This document shows, in pieces, positions 23,503 through 31,213 of a DNA stretch of 31,213 nt. This DNA comes from WJLC01 sp964600865 (GTDB lineage: Archaea; Nanobdellota; Nanobdellia; Pacearchaeales; GW2011-AR1), in NCBI GenBank assembly GCA_964600865.1, contig CAZRJP010000006.1, positions 1-31,213 on the forward strand, given 5' to 3'. Under the pieces are notes generated by a model that saw only the letters and a program-made list of their open reading frames with translations, did no database searches and had not been told where the DNA came from. Numbering within the stretch: position 1 is the first letter of the stretch; each line of letters begins with the position of its first letter. A program made the translations under genes and the position numbers.

Positions 23503-23575
23503 TTTTTATATTAAATATTTATCTTATTAAAACTCTTTAAGCCTCATCGGGTTTTGAAATAAGTTTAGAAAAAAA

Positions 23576-24859
23576 TTATTTCTTCTTAGTTACTTTAGTA
23601 CACATACCTGCAGCTACTGTTTGACCAGCATCTCTTACTGCAAATTTACTCATAAAAGCATTTTCTTTTTGTGTTTCTAGTACTAAATTACCTACAGGTT
23701 TTATTTTTACCTTTGCAGTGTCTCCATTTTTTAGGAATTCTGGATTCTCTTTAATAACTTCCCCTGTTTTAGGGTCAATCTTTTCAATAAGTTCAATAAA
23801 CTGACAAGGTACTTGCGCAGTGTGAACATGGAATACCGGAGTATATCCTTTAGCTAATACAGTAGGATGATTAATAACAGTAATAGTTGCTTCAAACTCT
23901 TCTACAATTGGTACAGGTTTTGAAGCATCACAAATAACATCTCCTCTTGCAATATCTTTCTTTCCAACACCTCTAATATTAATACCAACATTATCTCCAG
24001 CTTTTGCTTCAGGAAGATTTTCATGGTGAGCTTCTATAGTCTTTACTTCACCTTCAATTCCTTCGCCAGTTCTACCTGGAAGAACTTTAACTTTCATTCC
24101 TTGTTTCATAACACCAGTTTCTATTTTTCCAACTGGAACAGTTCCAATTCCTGTAATTTCATAAACATCTTGAACAGGCATTCTCATTGATAATTCACTT
24201 GCTGATTCTGGAGCAGGGAATTTATCAAATTGGTCTTTAATTGTAGGTCCTTTATACCAAGACATATTATCTGATTTCTTAACAATATTATCTCCTTTTA
24301 ATCCTGAACAAGCAATAAATGGTGTGTTCTCTGAATTAATTCCAACACCTTTTAACAACTTACTTACTTCTTCTTTAACTTTATTATACTTTTCTTCAGA
24401 ATAATCTAGCATATCCATTTTATTAATTACCACACAAATATTCTTAACACCCATTGTTCTTAATAGCCATAAATGCTCTGTAGTTTGCGGTTGAACTCCA
24501 GAAGGTCCAGCAATAACTAAGAATGCTGAATCAGCTTGACTAGCTCCTGTAATCATATTTTTTACAAAGTCTCTGTGCCCAGGTGCGTCAATGATTGTGA
24601 TTTGATACTTGTCAGTCATAATTTTCTTATAAGCTAAGTCAATTGTAACTCCTCTTTCTCTTTCCTCTTTAATTTTATCCATAATATAAGCAAATTCAAA
24701 ACCAGCTTTTCCGTGTTTTTCAGCTTCTTCTTTAAGCTTTTTCATTTGCTGATCTTTTACTCCACCAGATTTAAACATAAGTTGTCCTACTATTGTTGAT
24801 TTTCCAGCATCAACATGCCCAACAAAAACAACATTCATGTTTGGTTTTTCTTTTGCCAT
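23576..24859 (-). CDS. tuf: Translation elongation factor 1-alpha (aEF-1A)
   Basis: GTPase that brings aminoacyl-tRNA to the ribosome. The 427-residue protein has all GTP-binding motifs: G1 GHVDAGKST (about 14-22), the archaeal switch insert ERERGVTIDLAYKK with the G2 Thr, G3 DAPGHRDF, G4 NKMD and G5 CSGLKGD. Domains 2 and 3 follow (MRMPVQDVYEITGIGTVPVGKIETG, and FHVHTAQVPCQFIEL near 345). Length and order are standard. The promoter TTTATAAA is at 24913-24920, with a leader of about 28 nt containing GAGG. A 17-bp dyad separates it from the divergent uppP. Confidence 0.97.
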   Translation of the reverse strand: MAKEKPNMNVVFVGHVDAGKSTIVGQLMFKSGGVKDQQMKKLKEEAEKHGKAGFEFAYIMDKIKEERERGVTIDLAYKKIMTDKYQITIIDAPGHRDFVKNMITGASQADSAFLVIAGPSGVQPQTTEHLWLLRTMGVKNICVVINKMDMLDYSEEKYNKVKEEVSKLLKGVGINSENTPFIACSGLKGDNIVKKSDNMSWYKGPTIKDQFDKFPAPESASELSMRMPVQDVYEITGIGTVPVGKIETGVMKQGMKVKVLPGRTGEGIEGEVKTIEAHHENLPEAKAGDNVGINIRGVGKKDIARGDVICDASKPVPIVEEFEATITVINHPTVLAKGYTPVFHVHTAQVPCQFIELIEKIDPKTGEVIKENPEFLKNGDTAKVKIKPVGNLVLETQKENAFMSKFAVRDAGQTVAAGMCTKVTKKK

Positions 24860-24912
24860 TTTTTGATTATTATATTTTTTCCTCTTTAGTAATCTAAATA
24901 CATAAAAATGAC

Positions 24913-24920
24913 TTTATAAA
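24913..24920 (-). promoter_or_regulatory. TATA box of the EF-1A gene
   Basis: TTTATAAA 54-61 bp upstream of the ATG; the predicted start is near 24889. Confidence 0.6.
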
Positions 24921-24948
24921 GTTTTCCATAATAAACTATTATATTCTC

Positions 24949-24965
24949 TTTTATCGTCGATAAAA
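24949..24965. promoter_or_regulatory. 17-bp perfect dyad between EF-1A and uppP
   Basis: TTTTATCG-T-CGATAAAA, an 8-bp perfect inverted repeat around one base. It lies 29 bp upstream of the EF-1A TATA box and about 40 bp upstream of the uppP TATA-like element, in the shared divergent promoter region, so it is a candidate operator for one or both genes. Confidence 0.45.
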
Positions 24966-25038
24966 TAATAGAAATTAAATCAGATTTTGCATTTCAAAAC
25001 ATATTTATACTTAATTTTTGTTTAATATTTATCAAAAG

Positions 25039-25845
25039 ATGGCAATTTCAGAAATTTTAATTCAATTAATTTTAGGAATAATTCAAGGAATCACAGAATG
25101 GCTTCCAATTAGTTCTAGTAGTTTTATTATTTTAACAATGAACAATCTTTTCAATATTACTAATATTTCTTTATTGCTTCATCAAGCATTATTTTTACAT
25201 CTAGGAACTTTTTTTGCAGCATTAATTTATTTTAGAAAAGATGTTTCACATTTGATTTATTCATTTTTTCATTATAAAAATTCTAAAGTTCAAACAAAAA
25301 AAGTTCTAAGATTTTTAATAATTTCAACAATAATTTCTGGAACATTAGGATTATTAATTCTGTTTTTTCTAAAAGGATATGAATCTGAATTAACAGGAAA
25401 AACAATTAATGTTGCAATTGGTTTTTTACTTTTATTTACTGGAGCAACACAATTAAGTATTAAATCAAGAGGTTTGAGGAAATTTATTAACATTAAAAAT
25501 GCTGATTCAATTATTGCAGGACTTGCTCAAGGACTTGCAGTATTGCCAGGATTATCTCGTTCAGGAATAACTCTTTCAGCATTATTATTAAAGAAATTTG
25601 ATGATACAACAGCATTAAGATTATCATTTTTAATGTCCTTGCCAATAGTGTTGCTTGGAAACATTTTCTTAAACTTACCAGATATCACAACAACCTTTAC
25701 CTATGCATCATTGATTGGATTAATTGCATCTTTTGTATTCGGTTTGTTAACAATCCATGGATTAATGAGGTTATCAAAGAAAATCAACTTTGGATGGTTT
25801 GTAATTGTATTTGCAATATTAATGATGCTTAGTGTTTTTGTTTAA
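25039..25845 (+). CDS. uppP: Undecaprenyl/polyprenyl-diphosphatase (UppP/BacA family)
   Basis: Membrane phosphatase that recycles polyprenyl diphosphate carriers for glycan synthesis; in archaea the lipid is dolichol-like. 268 residues with about eight membrane helices. Both catalytic motifs are intact: GIIQGITEWLPISSSS (about 12-27) with the Glu and serine run, and LPGLSRSGITLS (about 170-181) with the essential Arg. A TTG at 25018 would add seven residues, but ATG 25039 is preferred because the TATA-like TTTATACT at about 25004-25011 puts the transcription start at or just before it (leaderless). It stands alone between the two elongation-factor genes on the opposite strand. Confidence 0.9.
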   Translation: MAISEILIQLILGIIQGITEWLPISSSSFIILTMNNLFNITNISLLLHQALFLHLGTFFAALIYFRKDVSHLIYSFFHYKNSKVQTKKVLRFLIISTIISGTLGLLILFFLKGYESELTGKTINVAIGFLLLFTGATQLSIKSRGLRKFINIKNADSIIAGLAQGLAVLPGLSRSGITLSALLLKKFDDTTALRLSFLMSLPIVLLGNIFLNLPDITTTFTYASLIGLIASFVFGLLTIHGLMRLSKKINFGWFVIVFAILMMLSVFV

Positions 25846-25905
25846 AAAATTTTTCTTGACAAATTTTTATTAGAATAAAGAGATGGAATGATTTATTTGC
25901 AGTAT

Positions 25906-28062
25906 TTACTGATTCTCACTAAGACCTTTTCTATCTCTTATGTTTCTTATAATCTCATCTTGAAGACTTTTTGGAACAGGTTCAAATAACTGGTCTTTTA
26001 ATGAGCTAGTTCCACGACCTTCAGTTCCTGACCTTAAATCATTGCTCCAACCAATCATTTCTCCAACAGGAATTTTAGCTTCCATTTGAGCCATAGCTTC
26101 TTTTTGCTCTACATTTAACATTTGACCTCTTTTACTTGAAACAAGTTTTGTAACAGGCCCTAAGAATTTATTAGGCATCTCAATTAAATGAATCTGCAAT
26201 GGTTCTAATAATCCTGCTCCACCTTTTAACATAGCTCCTCCAATAGCATCCTTGACAGCAGGATAAACCTGAGCAGGACCTCTATGGATAGCATCCTCAT
26301 GAAGTTTAATATCCATAAGAGACACCTTCATTTTAGTACAAGGTTCTCTAGCTAAAGGACCTTGGTCCATAACCATCTCAAAGGCATCTAAAATCATTTC
26401 AATAACTTCATTCATATGCACTTCTCCACGAGTCTCATCTAAGAACACATTTCCATTATAAACATCTCTAACATTTCTAATTGTATCTCCATCCCATCCT
26501 AAATCAGAAAGAATGTCTGCAATACTTTTGCTCTTTTTCTTAACTCTTCCCTCAGGCAAATCTCCTTTTTGAATTGCTTCATAAATATTATCTTCTAAAG
26601 GTTCAACTTTAATAAAAAATCTATTATGTTTGTTTGGACTTCTCCCTTCAACAACAATCGATTCTCCACTAACTGTTTCTCTATAAACAATTATTGGAGA
26701 AGATGTTTTAACATCTAACCCTTTTTCAGATTTAATTCTATTTTCAATTATTTCTAAATGTAATTCGCCCATACCTGAAATCAAACTTTCACCAGTTTTT
26801 TCATTAATTTCAACTTTAATAGAAGGGTCTTCTTTTCCAATTTGTTTTAATATTTCTACTAATTTAGGTAAGTCTGCTGCTTTTTTAGCCTCAATAGATT
26901 TAGTAACAACTGGTTCAAATAAATGTTTGATTGCTTCAAATGGTTCAATTGGTTTTTTAGATACAGTTTCTCCTGCAAAAACATCTTTTAATCCAACAAC
27001 TCCAACAATATTTCCTGCATTAACTTCATCCATTGTAACTCTTTGTGCACCCTTATATACAGAAACCTGTTGAACTCTTACATCTCTTTTTGCAAGATTC
27101 ATATAAATATCATCTCCTTGTTTCAATGTTCCTGAAAATAATCTTCCACAAGCTACTTCTCCTGCATGTTTATCTACAACAATTTTAGTTGGAACAAATA
27201 CTGGTGAGCCATCTGGATTACATTCTATTAAGTCTTTTCCTAATTTACTATCTTCATCACCATGCCATATTTTAGGTATTCTATATTCTTGAGCATCAAC
27301 AGGATTAGGATGATGTTTTACAGTCATGTTTAGAATTACTTCATGTATTGGAGCTTTTTTTGCAAGTTCTTTATAATTATCACCTTTATAAGCATCAATA
27401 ATATCCTTAAAAGTTATATTATTTTTCTTCATATAAGGAAAACTTAATGCCCAATTATGAAATGCTGAACCAAAAGCAACAGTTCCATCTGAAACACCTA
27501 CTTTCCACTTTTCTTTATACCCTTTAGGTGCTATTTGTTCAATTAATTTATTAACATGATTAATTATCTTAACAAATCTTTTTTGCATTTCTTCAGGAGT
27601 TAATTTAACTTCTTTAATTAGCCTATCAACTTTATTAATAAATAAAACAGGTTTAACTAATTCTTTTAGTGCTTGTCTTAATACTGTTTCTGTTTGAGGC
27701 ATTACTCCTTCAACAGCACATGTAAGAACAATACATCCATCAACAGCTCTCATAGCTCTTGTAACATCTCCACCAAAATCTACATGTCCTGGAGTGTCAA
27801 TTAAGTTAATAAGATATTTATCTTTATCAAAATTATGAATCATACTAACACTTGCAGAATCAATTGTAATCCCTCTAGAAGATTCATCTTCATGAAAATC
27901 TAAAGCTCTTTGTTTACCTGCTGTTTCTTCAGAAAGCATTCCTGCTCCAGCAAGTAGATTATCAGAAAAAGTTGTCTTTCCATGGTCAATATGTGCAGCA
28001 ATAGCTATATTTCTAATTTTTTCTTGCTCTTTCATTAACTTCCCAATATTTGCGTCTGTCAT
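25906..28062 (-). CDS. fusA: Translation elongation factor 2 (aEF-2)
   Basis: Ribosomal translocase GTPase of 718 residues, close to the archaeal norm. G1 is AHIDHGKTT (about 23-31), the switch I region DFHEDESSRGITIDSA follows, G3 is DTPGHVDF, and G4 NKVD. The domain 4 tip contains LHEDAIHRGPAQVYPA (about 590-605), whose IHRG histidine is the diphthamide site, matching the dphB gene at 8422-9147. The C-terminal ends in a domain 5 with MIGWSNDLRSGTEGRG. TTTATAAA at 28105-28112 gives a leader of about 20 nt. S7 lies 83 bp upstream on the same strand, so the gene has its own promoter but follows the archaeal S12-S7-EF2 order. Confidence 0.97.
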   Translation of the reverse strand: MTDANIGKLMKEQEKIRNIAIAAHIDHGKTTFSDNLLAGAGMLSEETAGKQRALDFHEDESSRGITIDSASVSMIHNFDKDKYLINLIDTPGHVDFGGDVTRAMRAVDGCIVLTCAVEGVMPQTETVLRQALKELVKPVLFINKVDRLIKEVKLTPEEMQKRFVKIINHVNKLIEQIAPKGYKEKWKVGVSDGTVAFGSAFHNWALSFPYMKKNNITFKDIIDAYKGDNYKELAKKAPIHEVILNMTVKHHPNPVDAQEYRIPKIWHGDEDSKLGKDLIECNPDGSPVFVPTKIVVDKHAGEVACGRLFSGTLKQGDDIYMNLAKRDVRVQQVSVYKGAQRVTMDEVNAGNIVGVVGLKDVFAGETVSKKPIEPFEAIKHLFEPVVTKSIEAKKAADLPKLVEILKQIGKEDPSIKVEINEKTGESLISGMGELHLEIIENRIKSEKGLDVKTSSPIIVYRETVSGESIVVEGRSPNKHNRFFIKVEPLEDNIYEAIQKGDLPEGRVKKKSKSIADILSDLGWDGDTIRNVRDVYNGNVFLDETRGEVHMNEVIEMILDAFEMVMDQGPLAREPCTKMKVSLMDIKLHEDAIHRGPAQVYPAVKDAIGGAMLKGGAGLLEPLQIHLIEMPNKFLGPVTKLVSSKRGQMLNVEQKEAMAQMEAKIPVGEMIGWSNDLRSGTEGRGTSSLKDQLFEPVPKSLQDEIIRNIRDRKGLSENQ

Positions 28063-28104
28063 GATTAATTATCTTGATTTGATATAATTAAATTGAAAAA
28101 TCGG

Positions 28105-28112
28105 TTTATAAA
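28105..28112 (-). promoter_or_regulatory. TATA box of the EF-2 gene
   Basis: TTTATAAA 43-50 bp upstream of the ATG; predicted start near 28081. Confidence 0.6.
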
Positions 28113-28145
28113 GATTGTGGAGATTTTAATCATAAAAAATAATTT

Positions 28146-28787
28146 TTATCGTGCTGAATCTGCCTGTGCTTCAGCTTCTTTCTTTTTTCTTATTGCTAAG
28201 CTATCTCCATTATTATCTGCAGCTAGTATTATCTCTTCTGCAAGACCTTCTGCAAGCTTTTTTTTCTTAGAGAATGCCTTATCACTAGCTCCATGGGTAA
28301 TTGCCCTTAAAGTAATATTAACTCTCCTTAACGGGCTTACATCAACAGCCTGAGGATATCTAGCACCACCATACTCAACAACTGTAACTTCATCTCTTGG
28401 AGATCCTTTTTCAATAGCATTAATTAAAATTTGAACAGGATTTTTATTAGTTTTTTTCTCAATAATTTTAAATGATTCTAAAACAATCTTCATATTTTTA
28501 GTATATTTTCCAGTAGAATCTCCTTTCTCTATCTTATGTTTTTTACCTCTATGACCAGCAGTAGATAATTTGTTCATTAATCTTTCTACAATATTCACTT
28601 TTATTTTTCCTAATCTTTCAACGTTTCTACCATGGCTTTTTACCATAAGTTTTGGTTGCAAATTAATAACTTTCTTTAATCCAGGGTCTTTAATTTTAAT
28701 TTCAGTAACATCATATAAATCAAATAATTTAAATTTAGGAATTTGGATTTTTTCTGTTTCTTTTTGATTAGTTGTTTCAGCCATCAT
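28146..28787 (-). CDS. rps7: 30S ribosomal protein uS7
   Basis: Small-subunit head protein that binds the 3' domain of 16S rRNA. 213 residues; the conserved core includes KVNIVERLMNK, HRGKKHKIEKGD, NPVQILINAIEKGSPRDEVTVVEYGG and the archaeal signature YPQAVDVSPLRRVNITLRAI, followed by AFSKKKKLAEGLAEEIILAA. The first 20 residues are an acidic extension without structure. Start and stop overlap by four bases (ATGA) with S12, so the two are translated together from one mRNA. Confidence 0.96.
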   Translation of the reverse strand: MMAETTNQKETEKIQIPKFKLFDLYDVTEIKIKDPGLKKVINLQPKLMVKSHGRNVERLGKIKVNIVERLMNKLSTAGHRGKKHKIEKGDSTGKYTKNMKIVLESFKIIEKKTNKNPVQILINAIEKGSPRDEVTVVEYGGARYPQAVDVSPLRRVNITLRAITHGASDKAFSKKKKLAEGLAEEIILAADNNGDSLAIRKKKEAEAQADSAR

Positions 28788-29206
28788 CTTCTACCTTTTT
28801 CAATCTCTCCACTAACAAGCCTGTGTAAAGGTTGATCATTTACTTTAATAACTTCATATCTAATTCCAGGAATATCTCCCTTACTTCTACCCTGTTTACC
28901 ACCAATTCTTTGTATCATAACTTCATCATGCTCATCAATATATTTTTGTCCATTATCTCCAGGAATAAAAACAGTTACTGTTTTACCATTCTTTGTTAAT
29001 TGAACTCTTGCACATTTTCTCATAGCTGAATTTGGCTGTTTTGCCTCTCTTTCAACTTTAGCAAGAACAATCCCCTTTGCCTGGTTAGCTCCTTCTAAAG
29101 GGTCTGATTTAGCATAAAGATTCAGAGTTCTAGATTTATATTTCCTATCACTCCATCTAAATTTTTTTCTTTTTTTCTTTTTTTTCTTTGCTGTTTTTAA
29201 TCCCAT
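28784..29206 (-). CDS. rps12: 30S ribosomal protein uS12
   Basis: Decoding-centre protein of the small subunit. 140 residues; a basic N-terminus (MGLKTAKKKKKKRKKFRWSD), the typical KVEREAKQPNSAMRKCARVQL, then VTVFIPGDNG and the C-terminal GGKQGRSKGDIPGIRYEVIKV. The PNSAMRK loop around the decoding site is intact. The TATA box TTTATAAA at 29239-29246 drives the S12-S7 pair. Confidence 0.97.
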   Translation of the reverse strand: MGLKTAKKKKKKRKKFRWSDRKYKSRTLNLYAKSDPLEGANQAKGIVLAKVEREAKQPNSAMRKCARVQLTKNGKTVTVFIPGDNGQKYIDEHDEVMIQRIGGKQGRSKGDIPGIRYEVIKVNDQPLHRLVSGEIEKGRR

Positions 29207-29238
29207 TTTATCTAGATAGTTATGTTTAATGAATTTGA

Positions 29239-29246
29239 TTTATAAA
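29239..29246 (-). promoter_or_regulatory. TATA box of the S12-S7 operon
   Basis: TTTATAAA 33-40 bp upstream of the S12 ATG; the predicted start is near 29215, giving a leader under 10 nt. Confidence 0.6.
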
Positions 29247-29261
29247 ACTTACTTATTTAAT

Positions 29262-29681
29262 TTAAACAATCTTAAACTCTTTTCCAAAGAAATTTTTAAT
29301 TATTTTCTGCATTTCATGAAGTCTTCTTTTATTTCTTCCTAAAAGTGCAGCCTTATTTCTATTCCCTGCAGTTAAAACAATTTCATCATCTTTAACTTGA
29401 ACATCTTTAAATTCAACAGGGCTAACAATTGCCTGAATAAAATCTTTAACATGATGTTTTCCTTTTGGAAGAGGTATAACTTTTATTCTTTTCCCAGTTA
29501 TTTTACTAATCTTTCTAAGATTTCTAGCATTTTTTCCAATTGCTTTTGATAAAAATCTTTTTGGAACACAAAATAAAAGTTTATTATTATAATCTAATAC
29601 ATTTTTTGTACTAACACCAGTTATCTTTCTAAACAAATTTAAGTGTCTCATATCTTGCATATTTATTATTCCTGATAACAT
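29262..29681 (-). CDS. nusA: NusA-like KH-domain transcription factor
   Basis: 139-residue archaeal NusA homologue, which consists of two KH domains without the S1 and N-terminal domains of bacterial NusA. KH1 holds LLFCVPKRFLSKAIGKNARNL with the GxxG loop IGKN (about 50-53); KH2 holds KAALLGRNKRRLHEMQKII with its GRNK loop (about 115-118). The start at 29681 fits a TATA box at 29706-29713, which predicts transcription beginning at the ATG; internal ATGs at 29660 and 29651 are possible but not needed. It lies between RpoA'' and S12, the conserved archaeal position. Confidence 0.9.
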   Translation of the reverse strand: MLSGIINMQDMRHLNLFRKITGVSTKNVLDYNNKLLFCVPKRFLSKAIGKNARNLRKISKITGKRIKVIPLPKGKHHVKDFIQAIVSPVEFKDVQVKDDEIVLTAGNRNKAALLGRNKRRLHEMQKIIKNFFGKEFKIV

Positions 29682-29705
29682 CTTAAAAAAATTTAGAATA
29701 ATCTG

Positions 29706-29713
29706 TTTATAAA
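29706..29713 (-). promoter_or_regulatory. TATA box of the NusA-like gene
   Basis: TTTATAAA 25-32 bp upstream of the ATG, giving a leaderless transcript. Confidence 0.6.
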
Positions 29714-29737
29714 TCTATGTAATTATTAACAATTATT

Positions 29738-31213
29738 TTAATCAGTTACTTTATTGATTATCTCTTTTTTAGCAGTTTCTAAATCCTTTTTCTTCTTTTT
29801 TAAACTACCAATTATTTCTACAACTAATCCAGGAAGACCTGTTCCAACTGGAATTGGTTGATTTAATATAATATTTTCTACAACTGATGTTAATTTATCA
29901 CTTGTTCCTTTTAGAGATGCATTAACAAATTGTTTTATAGGAGTTTCAAAAGTTGCTCTTGCTAATATTGAATCTTTTTGAGCAATGATTCCCATTCTGG
30001 TAACACCATTAACATTTCCAGTATTTGTCATTGAATCAGAAATTAATCTAAGATGTCTTATATCAATATTAAGTCCCTGTCCGTCGAGAGTTTTAGCAAT
30101 TTCATCAATTATTAATTGTCTTGCGACTTCAATACCATATACTCTAGCTACCTCATATAAATCATTTGAAATAGTTCTATCTGGATCGACTTCATCTAAT
30201 TTAATAATTTTCTTAAGATTATTTCCTAGTGTAACAACAACAAAATTTTTATCTCTTTTAACAACAAGTGTTTGTTCTACACCCTTCACACCAGAGATAA
30301 TTTTATCTTTTAATTTTTCTTTAAGTTTATAAATTTCTTTAAATGAATAGGTGCTTGCATCAATAAGGATATTATTTCCTCTCTTTTTAGCAGGATAATC
30401 TGCATCTTTTAATTTATCAACGATTTTTTTAAGACCCATATGGGTTTGTTTTAATCCTTTAGAATCTATAATTATCTTAATCTTTTTATCACTAAAGTTA
30501 AGGTCAATTTCTGAAGCTATTTCTTTAAGTGTAATCTCTTTTATTTTTTCAGCAACAACTTTAGCATCTTTTTCATTATCAAATTCTTTTTTAAGGTAAA
30601 TCTCCATTTTTGGAGATGATGGGTTTTTTCTAGCATCAAAAATTTCAATTAATCTAGGTAAACCTGTTGTAACCTGCATTTCTGCAACACCTGCCATATG
30701 GAATGTATTTAGAACCATCTGAGTAGAACTTTCCCCAAAACTTTGAGCAGTAATAATACCTACAGATGAAGCAGAATCAATTTCAGCACCTTTATGCAAT
30801 CTTGCAATGTCTTTATTATCTCCACCATACTTAAATTCAATAATATTATTATTACTATCTCTAACTGTTCCATCATACTCTCTTCTTAAATCTTGTATAG
30901 CATTAGATAATCTTCTATATAAGTAACCAGACTTAGGTGTTCTTAGAGCAGTATCCATTAAAGAATCTCTTCCAGTCATTGATTGAAAGAAGAACTCATC
31001 TGGTCTTAATCCACCTATAAAAGGATTTCTAATAAATCCTCTTGCTGCTGGACCTAAATCTCCTTTTTCAAAAAATGAAAGTGTTCTACCATTATAACCA
31101 ATATCTACTCTCTTTCCAGCTAAAGCCTGTTGACCAACTGCAAGAGCCATCTGTGTAATATTAAGAATATTTCCTCCTCCACCTGAATTAATCATATTAC
31201 TTACAGGATTATT
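29738..31213 (-). CDS. rpoA2: DNA-directed RNA polymerase subunit A'' (5' end outside the window)
   Basis: C-terminal part of the largest RNA polymerase subunit. The minus-strand frame is open to the window edge and reads NNPVSNMINSGG before the ATG at 31195, which corresponds to the conserved NN..MV.SGARGS region inside the subunit, so the true start lies beyond the window. Visible landmarks are QMALAVGQQALAGKRV, FIRNPFIGGLRPDEFFFQSMTGRDSLMDTA, then the trigger-loop region QSFGESSTQMVLNTFHMAG, and the C-terminal DNITxTG-type TNTGNVNGVTRMG and ARATFETPIKQF. The usual SGARGS reads SGGGGN here. No rpl30e gene lies between this gene and the NusA-like gene. Whether A' and A'' are split or fused cannot be seen. 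Confidence 0.93.
   Translation of the reverse strand, partial: NNPVSNMINSGGGGNILNITQMALAVGQQALAGKRVDIGYNGRTLSFFEKGDLGPAARGFIRNPFIGGLRPDEFFFQSMTGRDSLMDTALRTPKSGYLYRRLSNAIQDLRREYDGTVRDSNNNIIEFKYGGDNKDIARLHKGAEIDSASSVGIITAQSFGESSTQMVLNTFHMAGVAEMQVTTGLPRLIEIFDARKNPSSPKMEIYLKKEFDNEKDAKVVAEKIKEITLKEIASEIDLNFSDKKIKIIIDSKGLKQTHMGLKKIVDKLKDADYPAKKRGNNILIDASTYSFKEIYKLKEKLKDKIISGVKGVEQTLVVKRDKNFVVVTLGNNLKKIIKLDEVDPDRTISNDLYEVARVYGIEVARQLIIDEIAKTLDGQGLNIDIRHLRLISDSMTNTGNVNGVTRMGIIAQKDSILARATFETPIKQFVNASLKGTSDKLTSVVENIILNQPIPVGTGLPGLVVEIIGSLKKKKKDLETAKKEIINKVTD

Noticed and set aside
29985..30332. Plus-strand ORFs opposite RpoA'' (also 28093-28353, 28570-28767, 19977-20312, 25290-25493 minus, 10024-10212 minus, 11185-11379 minus)
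   Set aside because: They lie opposite well-supported genes, have no start signals, and their translations are antisense composition artefacts.
1..31213. CRISPR array, insertion sequence or rRNA
   Set aside because: No regularly spaced repeats, transposase-like ORFs, terminal inverted repeats around an ORF, or rRNA-like conserved stretches were seen.

Overview
The window looks like a piece of a metagenome-assembled genome from a small-genome, AT-rich archaeon. I infer a DPANN type (Woesearchaeota/Pacearchaeota-like), but no rRNA is present to confirm this. The archaeal assignment is firm: aEF-1A, aEF-2 with a diphthamide site, diphthine synthase, archaeal DnaG, RNA polymerase A'', archaeal NusA-like KH protein, DtdA, a TrmB regulator and TATA-box promoters of the form TTTATAAA. 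A run of exactly 100 N (6293-6392) interrupts ileS and is a scaffold gap.

Layout. 2-4595 (+): argS, a 71-residue membrane peptide with a strong Shine-Dalgarno, a MiaB-type tRNA methylthiotransferase and an MFS transporter. 4598-9606 (-): small membrane protein, TrmB-type regulator, ileS, dphB and two small unknown genes. 9643-10437 (+): dtdA. 10531-13993: a small accessory island of a broken GT4 glycosyltransferase, a frameshifted GT2 glycosyltransferase, a Nudix hydrolase and an HprK-like kinase. It is bounded on the right by an intact tRNA-Ser(GCU) and on the left by a 52-bp copy of that tRNA's 3' part, the classical footprint of integration at a tRNA. 14184-15426: initiator tRNA-Met, a LAGLIDADG-like/winged-helix ORF, and rnhB. 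15500-18965 (+): an SMC-type ATPase carrying a Rad50-like CxxC hook, then an AbrB/MazF toxin-antitoxin pair between 26-bp direct repeats. 19076-24859 (-): surface protein, endonuclease IV-like protein, small membrane protein, dnaG, an unknown gene and EF-1A. 25039-25845 (+): uppP. 25906-31213 (-): the archaeal string EF-2, S7, S12, NusA-like and RpoA''.

The most striking observation is in rnhB. The RNase HII reading frame is broken inside its first catalytic motif (GIDDAGR / GPVIGP) by 40 nt containing in-frame stops. The RNA around the two junctions folds into an archaeal bulge-helix-bulge: a 3-nt bulge, a 4-bp central helix, a 3-nt bulge on the other strand, and a long intron-internal stem. 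Cutting each bulge after its second base, as the tRNA splicing endonuclease does, removes exactly 14753-14792 and restores DDAGRGPVIGP in frame. I read this as a 40-nt protein-coding BHB intron next to a relic of a homing-endonuclease-like gene.

Functional links within the window: dphB modifies the diphthamide site of the EF-2 encoded here; argS, ileS, dtdA, the methylthiotransferase, the two tRNAs, S7, S12 and both elongation factors are translation genes; dnaG, rnhB and the SMC protein handle replication and chromosomes; uppP, the glycosyltransferases and the surface protein concern the envelope.
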